64,000 bases of DNA, from assembly GCA_023634235.1 (NCBI GenBank), contig JAMKCF010000004.1:26172527-26236526 (forward strand), in the 5' to 3' direction. The notes under the pieces were generated by a model. It did no database searches and was not told the origin of the DNA. It worked only from the letters and a program-made list of their open reading frames with translations. The position numbers and the translations under genes are program-made. Of this stretch, positions 32,740 through 45,743 are shown piece after piece. Every line of letters begins with the position of its first letter. Within the stretch, counting starts at the first letter, position 1. The stretch is from Pisaster brevispinus. Taxonomy: Eukaryota > Echinodermata > Asteroidea > Forcipulatida > Asteriidae.

Positions 32740-35640
32740 TTTTTTGCGGAGGGAAAGCTAAGTTATTGAGATATCGGTTGAAAGCGAGCCCTCTCATGGC
32801 CTCGAAGTTCAGAGTCACCATTAGCCCGAACATTTTGACGTCACACTTCGAGGCTCGTGAATAACGCCAGAAACCAGCCTTGAGCGCCTGGCGGGATCCC
32901 GCCAATACCTTTGACCTCGCATCCATTCACACGGAGGGGATTCGTAATTTATACACACACACACAATTGTAAATCCTGCAAATCAAAGAACTTCTCTTTG
33001 TTCTCCCATTGTTTAGACTTATTTTTTTTTAGCGTCGTCTCAATCATAACGCAGATACGGAAAGCTTACGTCACTGCACGTTTATCCAATGAAATAATTG
33101 TATCCAGGAATGCACTAAAAGCTAACTTCTGCAGCGGTTCGGCGCCTTTCGGAAGCAACGCGTGAGACGGACTTCGCATATGCACACGCACACCTCGGCT
33201 GCTGCGAGCGGGCAAGCTGCACAGCTCATAGACTCCAATAGTTAGCGTGTGCGGCGCGGCCAGACGGTGGTGCTGGCAGCGCGGCCGGCGGGTGCCGGTC
33301 GTGGAGGCGCTGGAACGGGGGGCCCTGCCATGACTGGGCTCGCGCGTATGGCCGGACGGACGGAAAGAGGAGATGGGGTGGGTAGAAGGGGTCAATCGAT
33401 GACCCCTGGACACCTGTGATGTGCTTTCATACTTAAGCAATTCCTTGTTGGCAGATCTTTCCTAAAAGTGGAGTAAAGTGTCTAAAATGCAAGTAAATTT
33501 AAAATCTCTTTGACATCAAGGGGATGGTTATCAAAATAGTGTGAACCTGTAAATTACCAGGTCTCAGAGGTTAGTTCACTTTATTTACCAACTTGCGAGA
33601 CCTGTTCCTTGATATTGTAGTGCAGAGAATTTGGAGAAAAGATTTGTAACTTTCTTTACTTTATTTTCTCTGGTTAACGGAGAGCGTGAGCGTGCGAAGA
33701 GCAGAGTGGAGTGTTCTTAGTTGACGAAGATTGAAGGAAGGACTTTGAGACAATGTATGAGTCTGATCTTGTTTTATTTAGAGGTGATTTTTTTCAGCGA
33801 TACAATACAGAGGTGCTGGTCATAGGTATTTGAGAGGCGAGTCTCTTGCCCCTTTCTCTGCTTGCAATCAATCAGGCACAAGATCAGACCCATACATTGT
33901 CTCACTAGTCGGAGTCTCACAAGTTTAGCACATAAAGTGAACTAACCTCTGAGACCTGGTAATTATAAGTTCACGTTATTTAGATGCAAGTATGTTTCCT
34001 AATCTTGACTCCACGAAGGATCTGCCAACAATTACAAGGAATAGCTAAATCATTAAAACACATCACAAGTGATAAAATGTTTGTCCTTGATTGCCCCCTT
34101 TCCCACATCCCTGCCCCCCTGTCATCCCCACCACTTTCCGGGCCTGCCATGCCAGGGCTCCCCGCTTCAACGCCTCGACGACTGGTCACCTCTGCCGGCC
34201 GCGCCGCTAGCACCGTCTTGCCCGCGCCGCACACGCCAGCTGTTGGACAGTGTCTATGACTATGAGGTTAGCCCGAACATCTGACGTCACACTTCTGGGC
34301 TCGTGAATAACGCCAGATACCAGCCGGACCGGATGTTGCCAATCGTACCTTTGACCTAGTAGCATTCATTTCACACGGACACTCGCAGAACAAAACGACG
34401 CAACGTGATGTATCCAATGAAATCATTGGGCCTTTAGACCAGTACCTGTCTTTATCCTTGCGGATAAAGACAGAGGGACCAGCCTACAGGGGACCAGTCT
34501 ACTATGAGGCTTGCTTGCCTGCCCGCCCGCAGCCGAGGCGTGTGCGTGTACATGTGCGAAGTCCGTCTCTTGATCACGCGCAGTACTTCCGAAAGGCGCC
34601 GAACCGCTGCAGAAGTTAGTTTTTAGTGCCTTCCGTCTGTCTTTAACTTTGTAGTCACCATGTGCACGTTGTGAAGTCTTGTTGATATTCTTGCGTTGCA
34701 TAGAGGGAGGTCTTAGGAACTTGGTAAGTACCAAACTTGCGATCCAAAAATTGAGGTTTTACACACAAATTTACTTTTAAAAACCTCAACATCTCCAATA
34801 TGGAAATTAATAGACACATTTTCTGAATGCTCACACCTTTGTGACGGTGCATATTTGTTATTTTTTTCTGTTCTGTTTATACTCTCACTCAGCAAGTATA
34901 ATTCACTCAAGCGCGTGCGACTTTTGAAATTTACTATTCTCCCTCAGCACAAAATTGGTTTGGTTAAAATTGTCATTTCTGCTCCCAAAACACAAATAGA
35001 TTCCACCAAAAATAACCACAAAGCAGATAAATGTCCAAACTAACATATCAAACTATTTTTGTTCACAAATCTCGTTGATTTAGATTTTTGGCGTCCGGTT
35101 TTCAGGGGAGGTTTTTGAAATGACTAACACTAACACTACAGTAACACTACAGCTAGGGCGCAGCCATCTTGAGTGAACCACCAACTGCCAAGTATAAAGA
35201 CAGGCATTGGTTTTACAGACCCAATGGTTTAACTGGATTCAATGATTTCATTGGATAAACTTGCAGTGACGTAAGCATTCCATATCTGTGTTAAGATTGT
35301 TCTGCTCCAAAGTGACATGTTTGTCAGCTACTCCATCAGCAGGAACTTTTCTATCGTCCGCTGCTGCTCGGGAGGTGTATATGTAATGTTGTTTTATTAT
35401 TCTCAATGTAATGTGTGTACCCGCGTGTGTAGACTACGAATCTCTGCCATGTGAATGGATGCGAAGCAACTGGTAGGATCCTGCCAGTTGCTCAAGGCTG
35501 GTATCTGGCGTTACTCACGAGCCTCAAAATGTGACGGCAATTGTTCGGCTATGCCCAACTCTCCTTTTCTCTCTTATCTTCTGAAAATCCATATTTGCCA
35601 TATGGTGCCGGCAGAAAATGGTTCAAAATTTTGTCAAGTT
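32740..35640. repeat. Patchwork of related inverted and direct repeat blocks
   Basis: Block X (32795-32935: TTAGCCCGAACATTTTGACG, CTCGTGAATAACGCCAGA, CCTTTGACCT) recurs directly at 34266-34370 and inverted at 35450-35545. Block Y (33060-33180: CGTCACTGCACGTTTATCCA, CTTCTGCAGCGGTTCGGCGC) recurs inverted at 34560-34640 and in part inverted at 35245-35290. Between them lie GC-rich segments (33180-33380 and 34080-34240) and a separate MITE (33541-33974). The arrangement suggests several partial copies of one or two elements inserted into or recombined with each other. Confidence 0.6.
33541..33974. mobile_element. MITE with about 42-bp terminal inverted repeats
   Basis: Left GTGAACCTGTAAATTACCAG then GTCTCAGAGGTTAGTTCACT; the right end is the near-perfect reverse complement, differing by about three bases near the tip. 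Inner inverted segments CAATGTATGAGTCTGATCTTG (33753) and CAAGATCAGACCCATACATTG (33880) give a second stem. Confidence 0.8.
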
Positions 35641-38570
35641 CAAAGTGCTGTAACATTTTAATTAAAGTTTGCTTTGAAATACTTTTTCTTCAACCATTTT
35701 AGTTCTGAAACAAGCTTTCATTAGATGTTTCACTTGGCCCATTTCTATCGAAAACTTTTAAAATGGAGTCTGTATTTAGCAACAACTAACATTTTCAAGG
35801 GGTCCGGCAGAGTAGTCGGTCAGATTCAAAGTGCTTACTTTGAATCACTTTATCTTTCATTGTTTTAGTCTTGAAACAAGCTATCATTTGATGTATAACT
35901 TGACCCATTTGCAAAACAATATAAAAAAAGGGGATATTATTACACCTACACATCATGGTGACACTCGGCAGCATGAAGCCTTCATTTAGAGCCCTCCATG
36001 CTCTCAGTAACTGCACCGGCCTTAGCTCCTCATTATTATGAGTAGGCCTAGGCATTGACTGACCTCCATACAGTTCTTTGTTTTTAGTTAAGTATTTTTT
36101 GATGATTTGCTAGTGGAGGTCGATACTTTTTGTTTTGTTTGTGTCCAAATATAACGCCAACAAATTTGGGTCACGTCAGGAGAAATTCAATGGTGCAAAC
36201 ACCATTGGAATTATGCCTTCCAAAAGACACCATACACCTGGTACTCTTCTGGTTGCCAAGTGAGTCAAAGAGATTGTTAGATTGTTAAATTAAGACCACC
36301 CAAACTACTAAAGCTCATCAGCCCTGCAGCAAACCCTAACCTAACGTATCACTCCAGAGGTTCCAAATGAGATTTTACCGAGTACTAGGTTTTTCTATGG
36401 TTTAATTAAAACCTCCTCTAATTGCACAATCAACCTCCTGCAGGAACAAAACATAAAATTTTTTACTCCAAAAGGGACAAGGAATTTACTGACTTATGTT
36501 TGACAGCATACCCCGTACTCACTGTAATTCCAATATAAAATTTAATCAGGTTTTTTACCAAAATGGTAAAAAAAATGCATAAAAACCTTGTTTCCTCACA
36601 GATTGAGACGGAACAAAAAGCACTGTACTTTCCAAGCCTCTCTCTATCAATAGATGGCGGTATTTTTCAATTAGAAGTCAGGAGAGGGTGGAATTAATTA
36701 AAAATGGTGACCTCATGTAGTCTATCAAAAAAGTTCAAAAGTGGAGCAGTCTGCTCTCGCGGTAGTCGCATCGGTGATCTAGCCCACCTTGTTGGGTTGA
36801 GTCTTATCATAGTCGCCATTACAGCCCAACATCTATACATGTCTAAAGCGCAAAGTTTTCAAAGTACGAGCAAGTAGTACCACATTGAATGCCGTCATCA
36901 AGACAGTCATGCAAAACAAAGTGAGTTGTGTTCCGATTCTTTTAAGTGTTTTCTTTAACTACATAAATCCCTTGAACTTTATATCACAGTGGAAAGTACA
37001 CCACACACACAGCTAATCGCGGGAAATCAAATGCACTCCAAAATAGTTTTGTTGTGCTAAACTATTAGACCCTTCTTGCATTTCCATCACAAGCTCAATA
37101 ATGCATTTTTCTTGACAAATTAATCATAGAAATCTAATATTGTGTATAACTCAAAATAAAAATCATAGCAAAGTGATGTCAAACTTGCTGTTCATGTGAC
37201 CATGATGCGACAGATTCGGTACTGCGTAGCGCCTATGCTGTACAGTGTATGTTGTTTTCGTTGGTAGGCATTCAAGTGTGCAAGAAGTAGGATTTCTAGC
37301 ATAGGTTACCAGCGGAATGTTTCTGATGCCTTTAGTTTTGATCGCAGAAGCTAATTTGGTACAATCAGTAATAATGCATTTGGACATCGCTGATGCATAG
37401 GGTAGTCCATTTTGCATAAAAAACCAACGTCTTGAATCAAGACTATTCTTGTATAGAGGAGGTCAGGTCTCGGGCTTACTTTGGTCAAGTTGAGGGCAAC
37501 GTCCACATAGAAGGGGTGATGTGTAATGGGTTAAAAATCACTGACTGCCTGTCACATATTGCAGGAATACCACATTGTGCGAGCATGCAAGACTCTTTAG
37601 TATAGTTTGTCATGGTGTCATAGGCAAGATTGTGATACGAATGTTCTTATATAATTGTATTAATTGTTGTAATTGTGTACCTTGTTTGATTGGATATCAA
37701 GAAACCATGAATGAAGTGGAAAGAAGAACTGAGCACAGTGTTTCGAGACTTGTCTTGGCCGGAATGTGGCTAGTGTAATTTTTACCCCGAAAGTATTGCA
37801 TGTACATAGTGTGCGCGTTCTGTGTGATGTAGTGTAATGACTGCAGCAGTTTTTCTCAGTCAGTATAAGACCTGGAATTCAACAGTGAATACTTGAGCAA
37901 GTCACTGGACCATAATTGCTTCTCTTCACCCAGGAGTAAATCAGTTTGATTCTCGTGATTGATGTGGCTTGATTGCTCTACATACTTGGTAGTATAGGCT
38001 GTATACTCCCGAGGGAGCTGAGATGGTCTAAGGAATGGAATAAATGGAACAGTGATCATTTTGATAAATATTCATGCGTCATGAGTTTCAAAATTTGCAG
38101 ATACCAGCGCCATAGAAATGTCTATCGTTATTATTAATATAACTATTAAACTGGTGATGAATACAAGCTTGACTTCCAATTCTGACGCCAGAGTTTTGAA
38201 AAAGGAAGACAGAAAATACACATTTTAGAAATGATTGGACAAAGACCAAATTTACATGTAAATGTTTGGTCTTACTTTATTCTTGAGGTTAGTTCCAATG
38301 GCCCAAAGAAATATAAACTGTTACAATGTTGACGAAGAAAACTTCAAATGCACCAGACAACATTATGTTTATTTCTATTCATTTATTTTTCTCTTGAAAA
38401 CATGATCATCCACAGTGGCCCTGGTAGGGTTTTAAATGGATTACAGTTTAACTAGTCTATTGATGAAGTTTTATATTTTATACAAAGTAGAAGATAACTT
38501 TGGCACTTTGTAGGTAAATATATACATATATACATAACATACTCAACATGCAAATGACCTTCAGAACCTC
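35641..38570. other. No gene seen
   Basis: AT-rich intergenic DNA of about 2.9 kb. The 84-codon frame on the minus strand at 37163-37417 lacks splice context, domain or compositional support. Two related blocks (35650-35760 and 35850-35930; 'TTGAAACAAGCT.TCATT.GATGT..CACTTG.CCCATTT') form a degenerate duplication. Confidence 0.3.
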
Positions 38571-38572
38571 AG

Positions 38573-38735
38573 GTTCAGTGTAGTAAGTCCGGTTTCGCGG
38601 ACTAAATCCACAAGTCCTTGTTATTCGCACTCATATTTCCCTTTTCTTAAATGTCCTTCAGAACCTCAGGTTCTGTGTAGTAAGTCAGGTTTTGTGGAAT
38701 AAATCAGGATCCACAGACCAAATCAAGTCACCCTC
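38573..38735 (+). repeat. Two-copy tandem duplication (about 95 bp)
   Basis: CCTTCAGAACCTCAGGTTC followed by GTGTAGTAAGTC appears at about 38560 and again at about 38655, with point differences. AACCTCAGGTT is itself palindromic. Confidence 0.75.
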
Positions 38736-39200
38736 CCTCACACCCCTCCCACCCCCTTAATACATATTATACCACTTTCATCCCTCCCAACCCCTCACAC
38801 TATCCCTCCTTTACACCCTCACACTACCACTCTCCTCCCCTCCCATTAACCCTCCCCTCCCCTTTCAATTATACCACCTTCCCTCCCCTCCCTTACACCA
38901 CTCCCACATCCCTCCCAAATGCCACTCCCTTACCCCATCCCTTCCACACCCCTCCATTACATGTATATCATATTTCCTTTTTACAGCCCCTCCCCTTACA
39001 ACACTCCCTTATACCACATTGTTATAGCAGCTTCTTATATCCCCCTATCCCTTCCCCTTTACTACTCCTATACGATTACGCCCCTCCAGTTTTCTTTTCT
39101 TCCCCTCCACCCATCTCCTATATTTAAGGTTTTCAACCAACCATTGTACCCTCCCATACACCAAATAACACCCTCTCCCTCTACCCACACACTGAACATA
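38735..39200 (+). repeat. Pyrimidine-rich (CCCTCCC/CCCTTA) low-complexity tract
   Basis: About 460 bp dominated by C and T on the plus strand (CCCTCCCACCCCC, CCCTCCCCTCCC, ACACCACTCCC), with almost no G for long stretches. It is a polypurine/polypyrimidine tract able to adopt triplex structure. The 102-codon Pro/Tyr/Leu-rich frame through it is compositional. Confidence 0.85.
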
Positions 39201-40996
39201 TATAAAACTAAAAAAACTTGCTGTTAAAAAAAAAATCCTTCCCTTCATACCGAGTGTATACAATGACTAGATCTTTTCTAACTAGTCGTTACACTCATTC
39301 TATGCATACTATCGTTTAGTGAAATCCTTTATCCCACGGTGGTGTCTTTAATGTTTCCTGTATACCATGAGGTATTCATCTAGGACAGTCTTACTATATA
39401 GGTCTTCCTTCATAAAGAATATACATAAACAATTAAACACGCTCAACATGCACATGTACGTGTGCATGAAATAACAAACCTGTGAATGGTCATCAGAGTC
39501 AGGAGAAAACAGTGACACACCCCCATTACATGTTTTCACTGTTTTCAAACATCAGATTTCAGATCGAGATCAAAACTAGTTGTTTTATTCATTGCTCATA
39601 AACTGTAGCATTTCAAGCAACAATTACTCAGGGGAAGTTTTCCACCATGACCATCTTTATACCATGCATGTTATTGTGTAAATCTGTGAAGGTTAATATT
39701 TCCAGTTTTACTAATGTTATGCACATCCTTTAAACTGGTTTGGTAATGGGAAATATTAACAAGAAGGATTTAATACATTATGCATAATGTTTGACTGAGT
39801 CACGAGCAACACAGTATCTTGGTAAACTGCACATGTTTCAATGGCTTTCTTCTCCTCAAGTCATTTTAAACAAAATGACAAATTTGTTTGCAAAGTTTGG
39901 TATATCTCCAGATTGCAAAGAGTTCAAAAATACACAGAATTAAAGCTTAGATAATGGCCTTTCCATCTATGTACATAGCTCATCAAACATGCATTGCTGC
40001 AGCATAAGAGCCATTTCTGCAGACCCAGGCACATAACAAAGTTGGTTTATTAATTATTTTCATAAATACACACATGTAGCACTACCCTTAAAGTTAAGGT
40101 TGAAATTCTCACATTTTCTGCGCTTTGAGCTTCTTATCAAGAACAAGAATGGTGCATTAGAAATACTCCTTATTATTATTATCAAACAAAGTAATAACAT
40201 GTTCCAATTTTAAGAGAACAATTATATGGAGGAAAATACAGATTTTAAATCTCTGAAAAGAAAATACAGATTAATTTATGTAAGTACTCATCTCGTGTAC
40301 ATAATGTGGAATAGACATAGACATATGAATCAATATTTTGCTATTAAAAAAGCCAAAGCTACATTGTTTACAAAAAGAGTGCTGTTTGGCATTCCAGTGC
40401 ATCTCCAGGCAGACAAGATGCTCCACTGTTCATATAAGATGTATGACATGTTTGATAATAATTTTATTGTGTTGGTCTTATTTATTCAGTGACTCCATCA
40501 ATGATTCCACAGTTCTCCCCGATGTGACCCCAAAACATATAACACAAACTATACAAGAGAAACTATATACATGTCCATGGTTAAAATTAAGCATTACAAT
40601 ATTTAGTTATAGGAAAAGATTACCCTGAACATAGTAACAATTATCATAAATAAGAAGAATACAAATAGATATACACCCTTTTGTCAATACCAAAGGTTGA
40701 TTACCTTCCAGTCTTCATTAAATGTAAAATTGGAAGTATTCTTTCATGGTGAGCTGTGTACAATTTGTGCCTGCAGGAAGTCTAGGCTCTGTGGCACTTT
40801 TATAAACATGTGAAGTCATGAGTGATATTACAACAATGTTTTTTATATTATTCGTTTGATGCAGTAAAAATGACCGTAGATTATAATCCACATCCCATTG
40901 TCTCATACTGCCTGTCCTTACTTTGCTGCTGTTTGGGAATCAGGTCGGTTCTTAATCAATACAAAAAGTAAAACTATATACTAATATTTCAATATT
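39201..40996. other. No gene seen; contains second copy of the 300-360 repeat
   Basis: Intergenic. 40767-40825 is the second copy of the GCCTGCAGGAAGTC repeat near 300. Two short plus-strand frames (40226-40492 and 40338-40628) have no recognised domain. Confidence 0.3.
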
Positions 40997-41380
40997 GGCA
41001 GGGCTTGCCCTTAACACTAGCCCTACGTACATAGTCTAGTAAAAACTGCTATGGGCTAGTAAAGACCACTACTCAACTTGCCCTGTGGGCTACTAACAGA
41101 TGTGCAAACTACTCGTTCAAAACGCTCATATTTCTTCATTTTCAGAAGTGAATGATACAATATAAAAAAAATTGCTAAATGTTAAAAGTGTGTAAATGTA
41201 ACTTCATTTGACCATTAAACTGTTTGTAATCTCTATGATGTACTAATACATCATAGAGATACATTTATAACAATTACATGTTTGAAATCTGGGCTACTCA
41301 AACTTCTTGGGGGCAAGTAAATTGCACAGTTTACTAGCCCGGTGGGCTACTTTACAGAAAGCTTAAGCACAAGGCCTGCC
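40997..41380. mobile_element. TIR-like repeat with internal hairpin
   Basis: The ends GGCAGGGCTTGCCCTTAA and TTAAGCACAAGGCCTGCC are imperfect inverted repeats. CTAGTAAA / GGGCTACT blocks recur in opposed orientation. At its centre is a perfect stem, ATCTCTATGATGTA-CTAA-TACATCATAGAGAT (41229-41260). Confidence 0.6.
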
Positions 41381-42843
41381 AAATTGGGTTATGAAATGAA
41401 AGTATACAAATTTAAGCATGAATATGCCCCTCAGTTCATGTTTGATGAACAAACTGAATGAACTGGTATTTGCTCGACGTGAAGATAAACCACAGTGGAC
41501 AGATTAGAATGTACATTACATGAGGGCCTTTTCAAAATAGGCAATACCAAAGGAACACTTCGATAGCTCACTTAGACACATTTCTGTGTCAGTGTCTTAC
41601 TATATCTCAAAGGAAATTTAGAAATTGTTGTGTTCTTTAGAGATTGCGTGGAGTTGTTTGACTGTAATTTTATCTCATGTGACTTGGCCCTTTAGACCCT
41701 CTTGCACTGACGTCACATGCAACTACTCTCTGCTCATGGGATTTTTACTCAAAATGGCGCAACCGATTTGGTAACGTCTTAATCAATTGAGTCAATAAAA
41801 GTACAATCGCTGATATACCTAAAGACATTGTACTGTGCTGCGATGTATTGGCATTAACACTGATTTGGCTTAGTCAACTTCTCCGAATGATTACAGACAA
41901 TGATTGTGTTTAATGATTGTGTTACTGAAAAAAACACAAACAAACAAACAAAGCAAAATGCAATAGTAATTTTTGTTTGAGCTGATGAGATGATCTTTAG
42001 TGAACTTTGAAGAATAAACTTCCTGTATGAAACAAGAAATAATCAATTTGATGTCAGGTGGATTGGGTCAGGTACAATCACTGATACCTATTACTGAAAT
42101 ACCTTATGCAGTGATGTACTGATGGTAGCTTTGACTGGATTAGTCAACTTCTCAGAATGGTTAACATTTAGACACAAACTGAAAACCCAAATCAATATTT
42201 GATTGCAATTCTATATAAACTTATTTATGTAAATTAAGGATGACCATCAGTTAGGTCATGCAAGTTTGAGTGTTAATCATTTTGTGTGCTTTTGACTGAA
42301 ATGTTTACCTTAATTATTTAGTTTTGTTAAACATTGTACGTGAGTGTGCTTACATGTAAATGATTACTTGACATATCTTGAACTGAATGAGGTGTATTGA
42401 AAGTGTTTAACTTGTTTTAAACATGAAAGCCCAGCTCTATGAAGTATAAAGTCACAAACACTTTAAATCAAACTAAAGATTCAGATCAGCCAGAGGAAGC
42501 ATTACACTCAGTGACTGGGTTCATACTTGAGCAGTTTTCTCAAGTCCAGCTTCTGGAAGAGACAACCAAAGGCTTCAAGGAATAATACATCATTGGATTT
42601 GGGAGTGAATTTCGATCCAACAGTTTCCAATAAACATGATGTGTTTCATTTGCCTGAAATAAAGAAAGTACACAGTTGTGCAGAGAAATCACAGACTCAT
42701 GACATGACAGAATCACATCTGTGAGTAATTCGAAGAGAGTTTCTTTTGCTACGAGAATGTGGAGTCCACAATGACATTTAAGGCTTTGTCCAACTGGTTG
42801 GAAATAGACTTTTCCATCTTCATCCTGTAAAGTAGTCTGATGA
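41381..42843. other. 3' flank of the NLR gene; tandem duplication
   Basis: 41800-41905 and 42065-42165 are related copies (GTACAATC.CTGATA, GTGATGTACTG, TTAGTCAACTTCTC.GAATG) about 262 bp apart. The rest is the presumed 3' UTR and downstream flank of the minus-strand NLR gene; no further gene was recognised. Confidence 0.4.
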
Positions 42844-45743
42844 CTATGTGAAATCCAATATGGCCGAGTTCAAACCGGATGCAGTAATGTGCTGCTGAAC
42901 TTCTGTCAACCCATGTATTCTGAGCACCTTGAGGTGTTTGGTCATTTGCTTCAAATGAGGTGCCCACAATGATACACATTTTGTCAATGGATCATTTAAT
43001 TGGAGATTCAGATGGGTGAGTTTGGGCATGTCACTCACTGACTCAGCAATGGGCTCCATATCCCCACCAGTCAGATTGCACGATCCCAATGACAGTTCCC
43101 AAATTTGGTTAATTTTCTTTAAATGCTGAGCCCAAATTGATGCATGGCCACCCAATGTTGTATTATCTGAGAGATTCACATTATCCAGAGTTTGAATGTT
43201 ACTCAGTGCCATAGCAATGGGTTCAACATCTTTATCTTTCAATGAGCAACCATCCAAGCTCACCTGCTTAAGGTGTCTCATTCTCATCAAATGAAGAGCC
43301 CACAACTCTGCACAACCACCCAAGCCTGGATTGGATGACAGATCAAGATCAACCAGAGTAGACACGCCACTCAGTGCCACAGCAATGGGTTCGATATCTT
43401 TATCTTTCATTGAGCAATTATCCAAGTTCACCCGCTTAAGGTGTGTCATTCTCTTCAAATGTTGAGCCCACAATTCTGCACAACCACCCAAGCCTGGATT
43501 GTGTGACAGCTTAAGATCAACCAGAGTAGACATGCCACTCAGTGCCACAGCAATGGGTTCGATATCTTTATCTTTCATTGAGCAATTATCCAAGTTCACC
43601 CGCTTAAGGTGTGTCATTCTCTTCAAATGTTGAGCCCACAATTCTGCACAACCACACAAGCCTCGATTGTGTGACAGCTTAAGATCAACCAGAGTAGACA
43701 CGCCCCTCAGTGCCACAGCAATGGGTTTGATATCTATAACTTGCAGTGAACAATTGCTCAATTTAATCTCTTGAAGGCATTTCATTTTCACTAATTCAGG
43801 ACCCCAAATTGATGCACACCAACCCAAGGCTGGATTACTTGATACTTCTAAACAAACCAGAGTGGCACCCATTGACTCGGCAATGGGTGACATATCTCTA
43901 GCTTCCAGTGAGCAATCATCCAAGAGCAGCTCCTTGAGGCAACTCAGTTTCTTCAACTGAGGAGCCAATGATGACACACAGCCACCCAAGGCTTTATTTC
44001 TTGAGAGGTCTAGCTCAGTCAATGTTGATGGACTTGCCAATAATGAAAGGATTTTTTCAGTATAGGCAGGAGTTAATGAGCTGGTTCTCAGAGAAAGAGA
44101 TTGTAAGTTAGTCATTAGCTTTATTGACTTTGCCAAATCCTTACCAAACCTCTGGAAGTTAAAATAAGACACAGACAAACTTTTAATCTTTGCAAGGTAA
44201 TCAGTTCCTCTGCTGATGGCTGCCACATGCTTCAGTAAATAAAAGAATGCGTTTGTACTATCATTATCCCAATCCATCATTGAAATATAACGATCTATAA
44301 CTGAAGTGATAACATTTTCTGGTGGCACTTTCTTTGACTGACTCTCGAAATAGCAAATAATGGCAAGTTTCTTAGTTTTCTGAAGCACCTTTTGAAGCAC
44401 CTTCTGTAAAATACAGTTTGTACATGCCTCATTGTCTCCACAACAAAACCGGAGCAGATAATCATAATGAGACACGCCAGAATCAGGTGTCAATGCACTA
44501 CTCTCAGTTAACCCGGTAACAATCTGATCTAGGATTCTGTTAAACTCTTGAGTATTTATCAAGCTTTGCCAGTACATCGCTGCACAATACTCCAAAAATG
44601 TAAGGTGTAAAAAATACACACTTTGATAAGTGTCAAGCACATCAATGGTTATCTCTCCAGTGAGGACACCTGCATTCATTGCTGCCGACAGCGCACTAAT
44701 TTCAAAGTCCCCTTCTCTAAAGGCAAATGACTGATGTTTAGAAATCAAACGGTCTAGAGCAACCTTTCCAATAGAAATCAAAATCTTAGATATTGCATTT
44801 TCTGTGATGTCTGTTGTTCGTCTTTTGAATATGTATTTCAGTGCTTTGTTATACAGTCGTGTCATTGTGTCTGGGAGGGTGTTCTCTGCATTCCATAGCA
44901 AACACATCAGCAGCAGTAGCATGGGACTCTTTGCCAAATCAGACAAGGTATCTGAGAGTTGTATGTGCTCTATAAGCTTGCTAGCCTTGTCATGGTCTTC
45001 ATGGAAGAATTTATTCACATATTCTTTTATCTTTGTATTGGAAAACCCCTCAACTCTCACATGAGTATAGGGCTTTTCAACCAATGATGAGTTGACTAAG
45101 TTGTCAAGGGGAGGACGAGATGTAGTAACTACCCAACATTCTCTGCCCTGCTTTCGATTAAGAACTTTGAGAATTGTACCAAATGAGGATGTGTCAAGCT
45201 GAGTTGTTTGAAATTCATCAAACGCATCCAAGAGAATCAATGCTTTGTCTTGGTTTTTGTCAATAAACTCTTTCAAAACAGATTTATCTACAGAGTCTTT
45301 GTCTAAGAGCTGATCAAAGACAGCTTCCATTAAATCTGAACTTTGTTTCAATGAACGCATTTTTAGTACAAAAACAAAGTCATACTTATTGAGTGGCTCA
45401 CTGTTACCCAATGCCCAATCATAAGCGATTTTGTCAATTAGGACTGTTTTGCCAATTCCTGCTGATCCGCTTATAACGACACGTTTGATTGGATTACCCT
45501 CCCTTGTCTGAAAGTCAAAGATTTCTTTTTATGATTTCATGATGATTTCCTCTGTTTGAATCCTCCCTCCTGTGTCAACTTGTTCAACTAAACGTAGCTG
45601 AGTGTAAATGTCCATTATGTGCATCTTCTTTTTTTGAACCCAAGGGAGCATCTGTACATAGCTACCTGTTGTTGTGTACACTTTCTTCAGTGCCTCTTTA
45701 GCCATTTGTGGGACATCTGGAAGTTGGTGTGGGTCTCGTGTTC
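42844..45743 (-). CDS. NACHT-LRR (NLR-type) receptor, main exon; in-frame TAA before the P-loop
   Basis: The exon begins after a TTGCAAACAG acceptor (45743) and runs to a stop at 42844. Order: a linker (IYTQLRLVEQV); KEIFDFQTREGNPIKRVVIS; Walker A GSAGIGKT (45468-45445); Walker B ILLDAFDEF (about 45236-45210); the sensor strand CWVVTTSRP (about 45150); winged-helix/helical NACHT parts; then about ten ribonuclease-inhibitor-type LRRs from about 44060, as alternating 28-29-residue repeats (STLVDLKLSHNPGLGG..., HLKRVNLDNCSMKDKDIEPI). Such proteins are cytosolic pattern-recognition or stress sensors that oligomerise through NACHT. Oddity: codon 45531-45529 is TAA, in the same frame as both flanks, so translation from an upstream start would stop just before NACHT. 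It is therefore a pseudogene or null allele, or the stop is spliced out: a weak 73-nt GTTGAC...TTTCAG intron would keep frame. No death, CARD or pyrin domain is visible in this exon. Confidence 0.88.
43381..43716 (-). repeat. Recent 168-bp tandem duplication inside the LRR coding region
   Basis: 43381-43548 and 43549-43716 are nearly identical 168-bp units (56 codons, i.e. a pair of LRRs), with neighbouring units on both sides more diverged. A length divisible by three keeps the frame. It indicates recent repeat expansion or gene conversion in the ligand-sensing region. Confidence 0.85.

Noticed and set aside
37163..37417. 84-codon minus-strand frame, briefly considered as an exon
   Set aside because: No splice-site pair, no recognisable domain, no homology recalled.
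38919..39227. Pro/Tyr/Leu-rich 102-codon protein
   Set aside because: Product of a C/T-only low-complexity tract.
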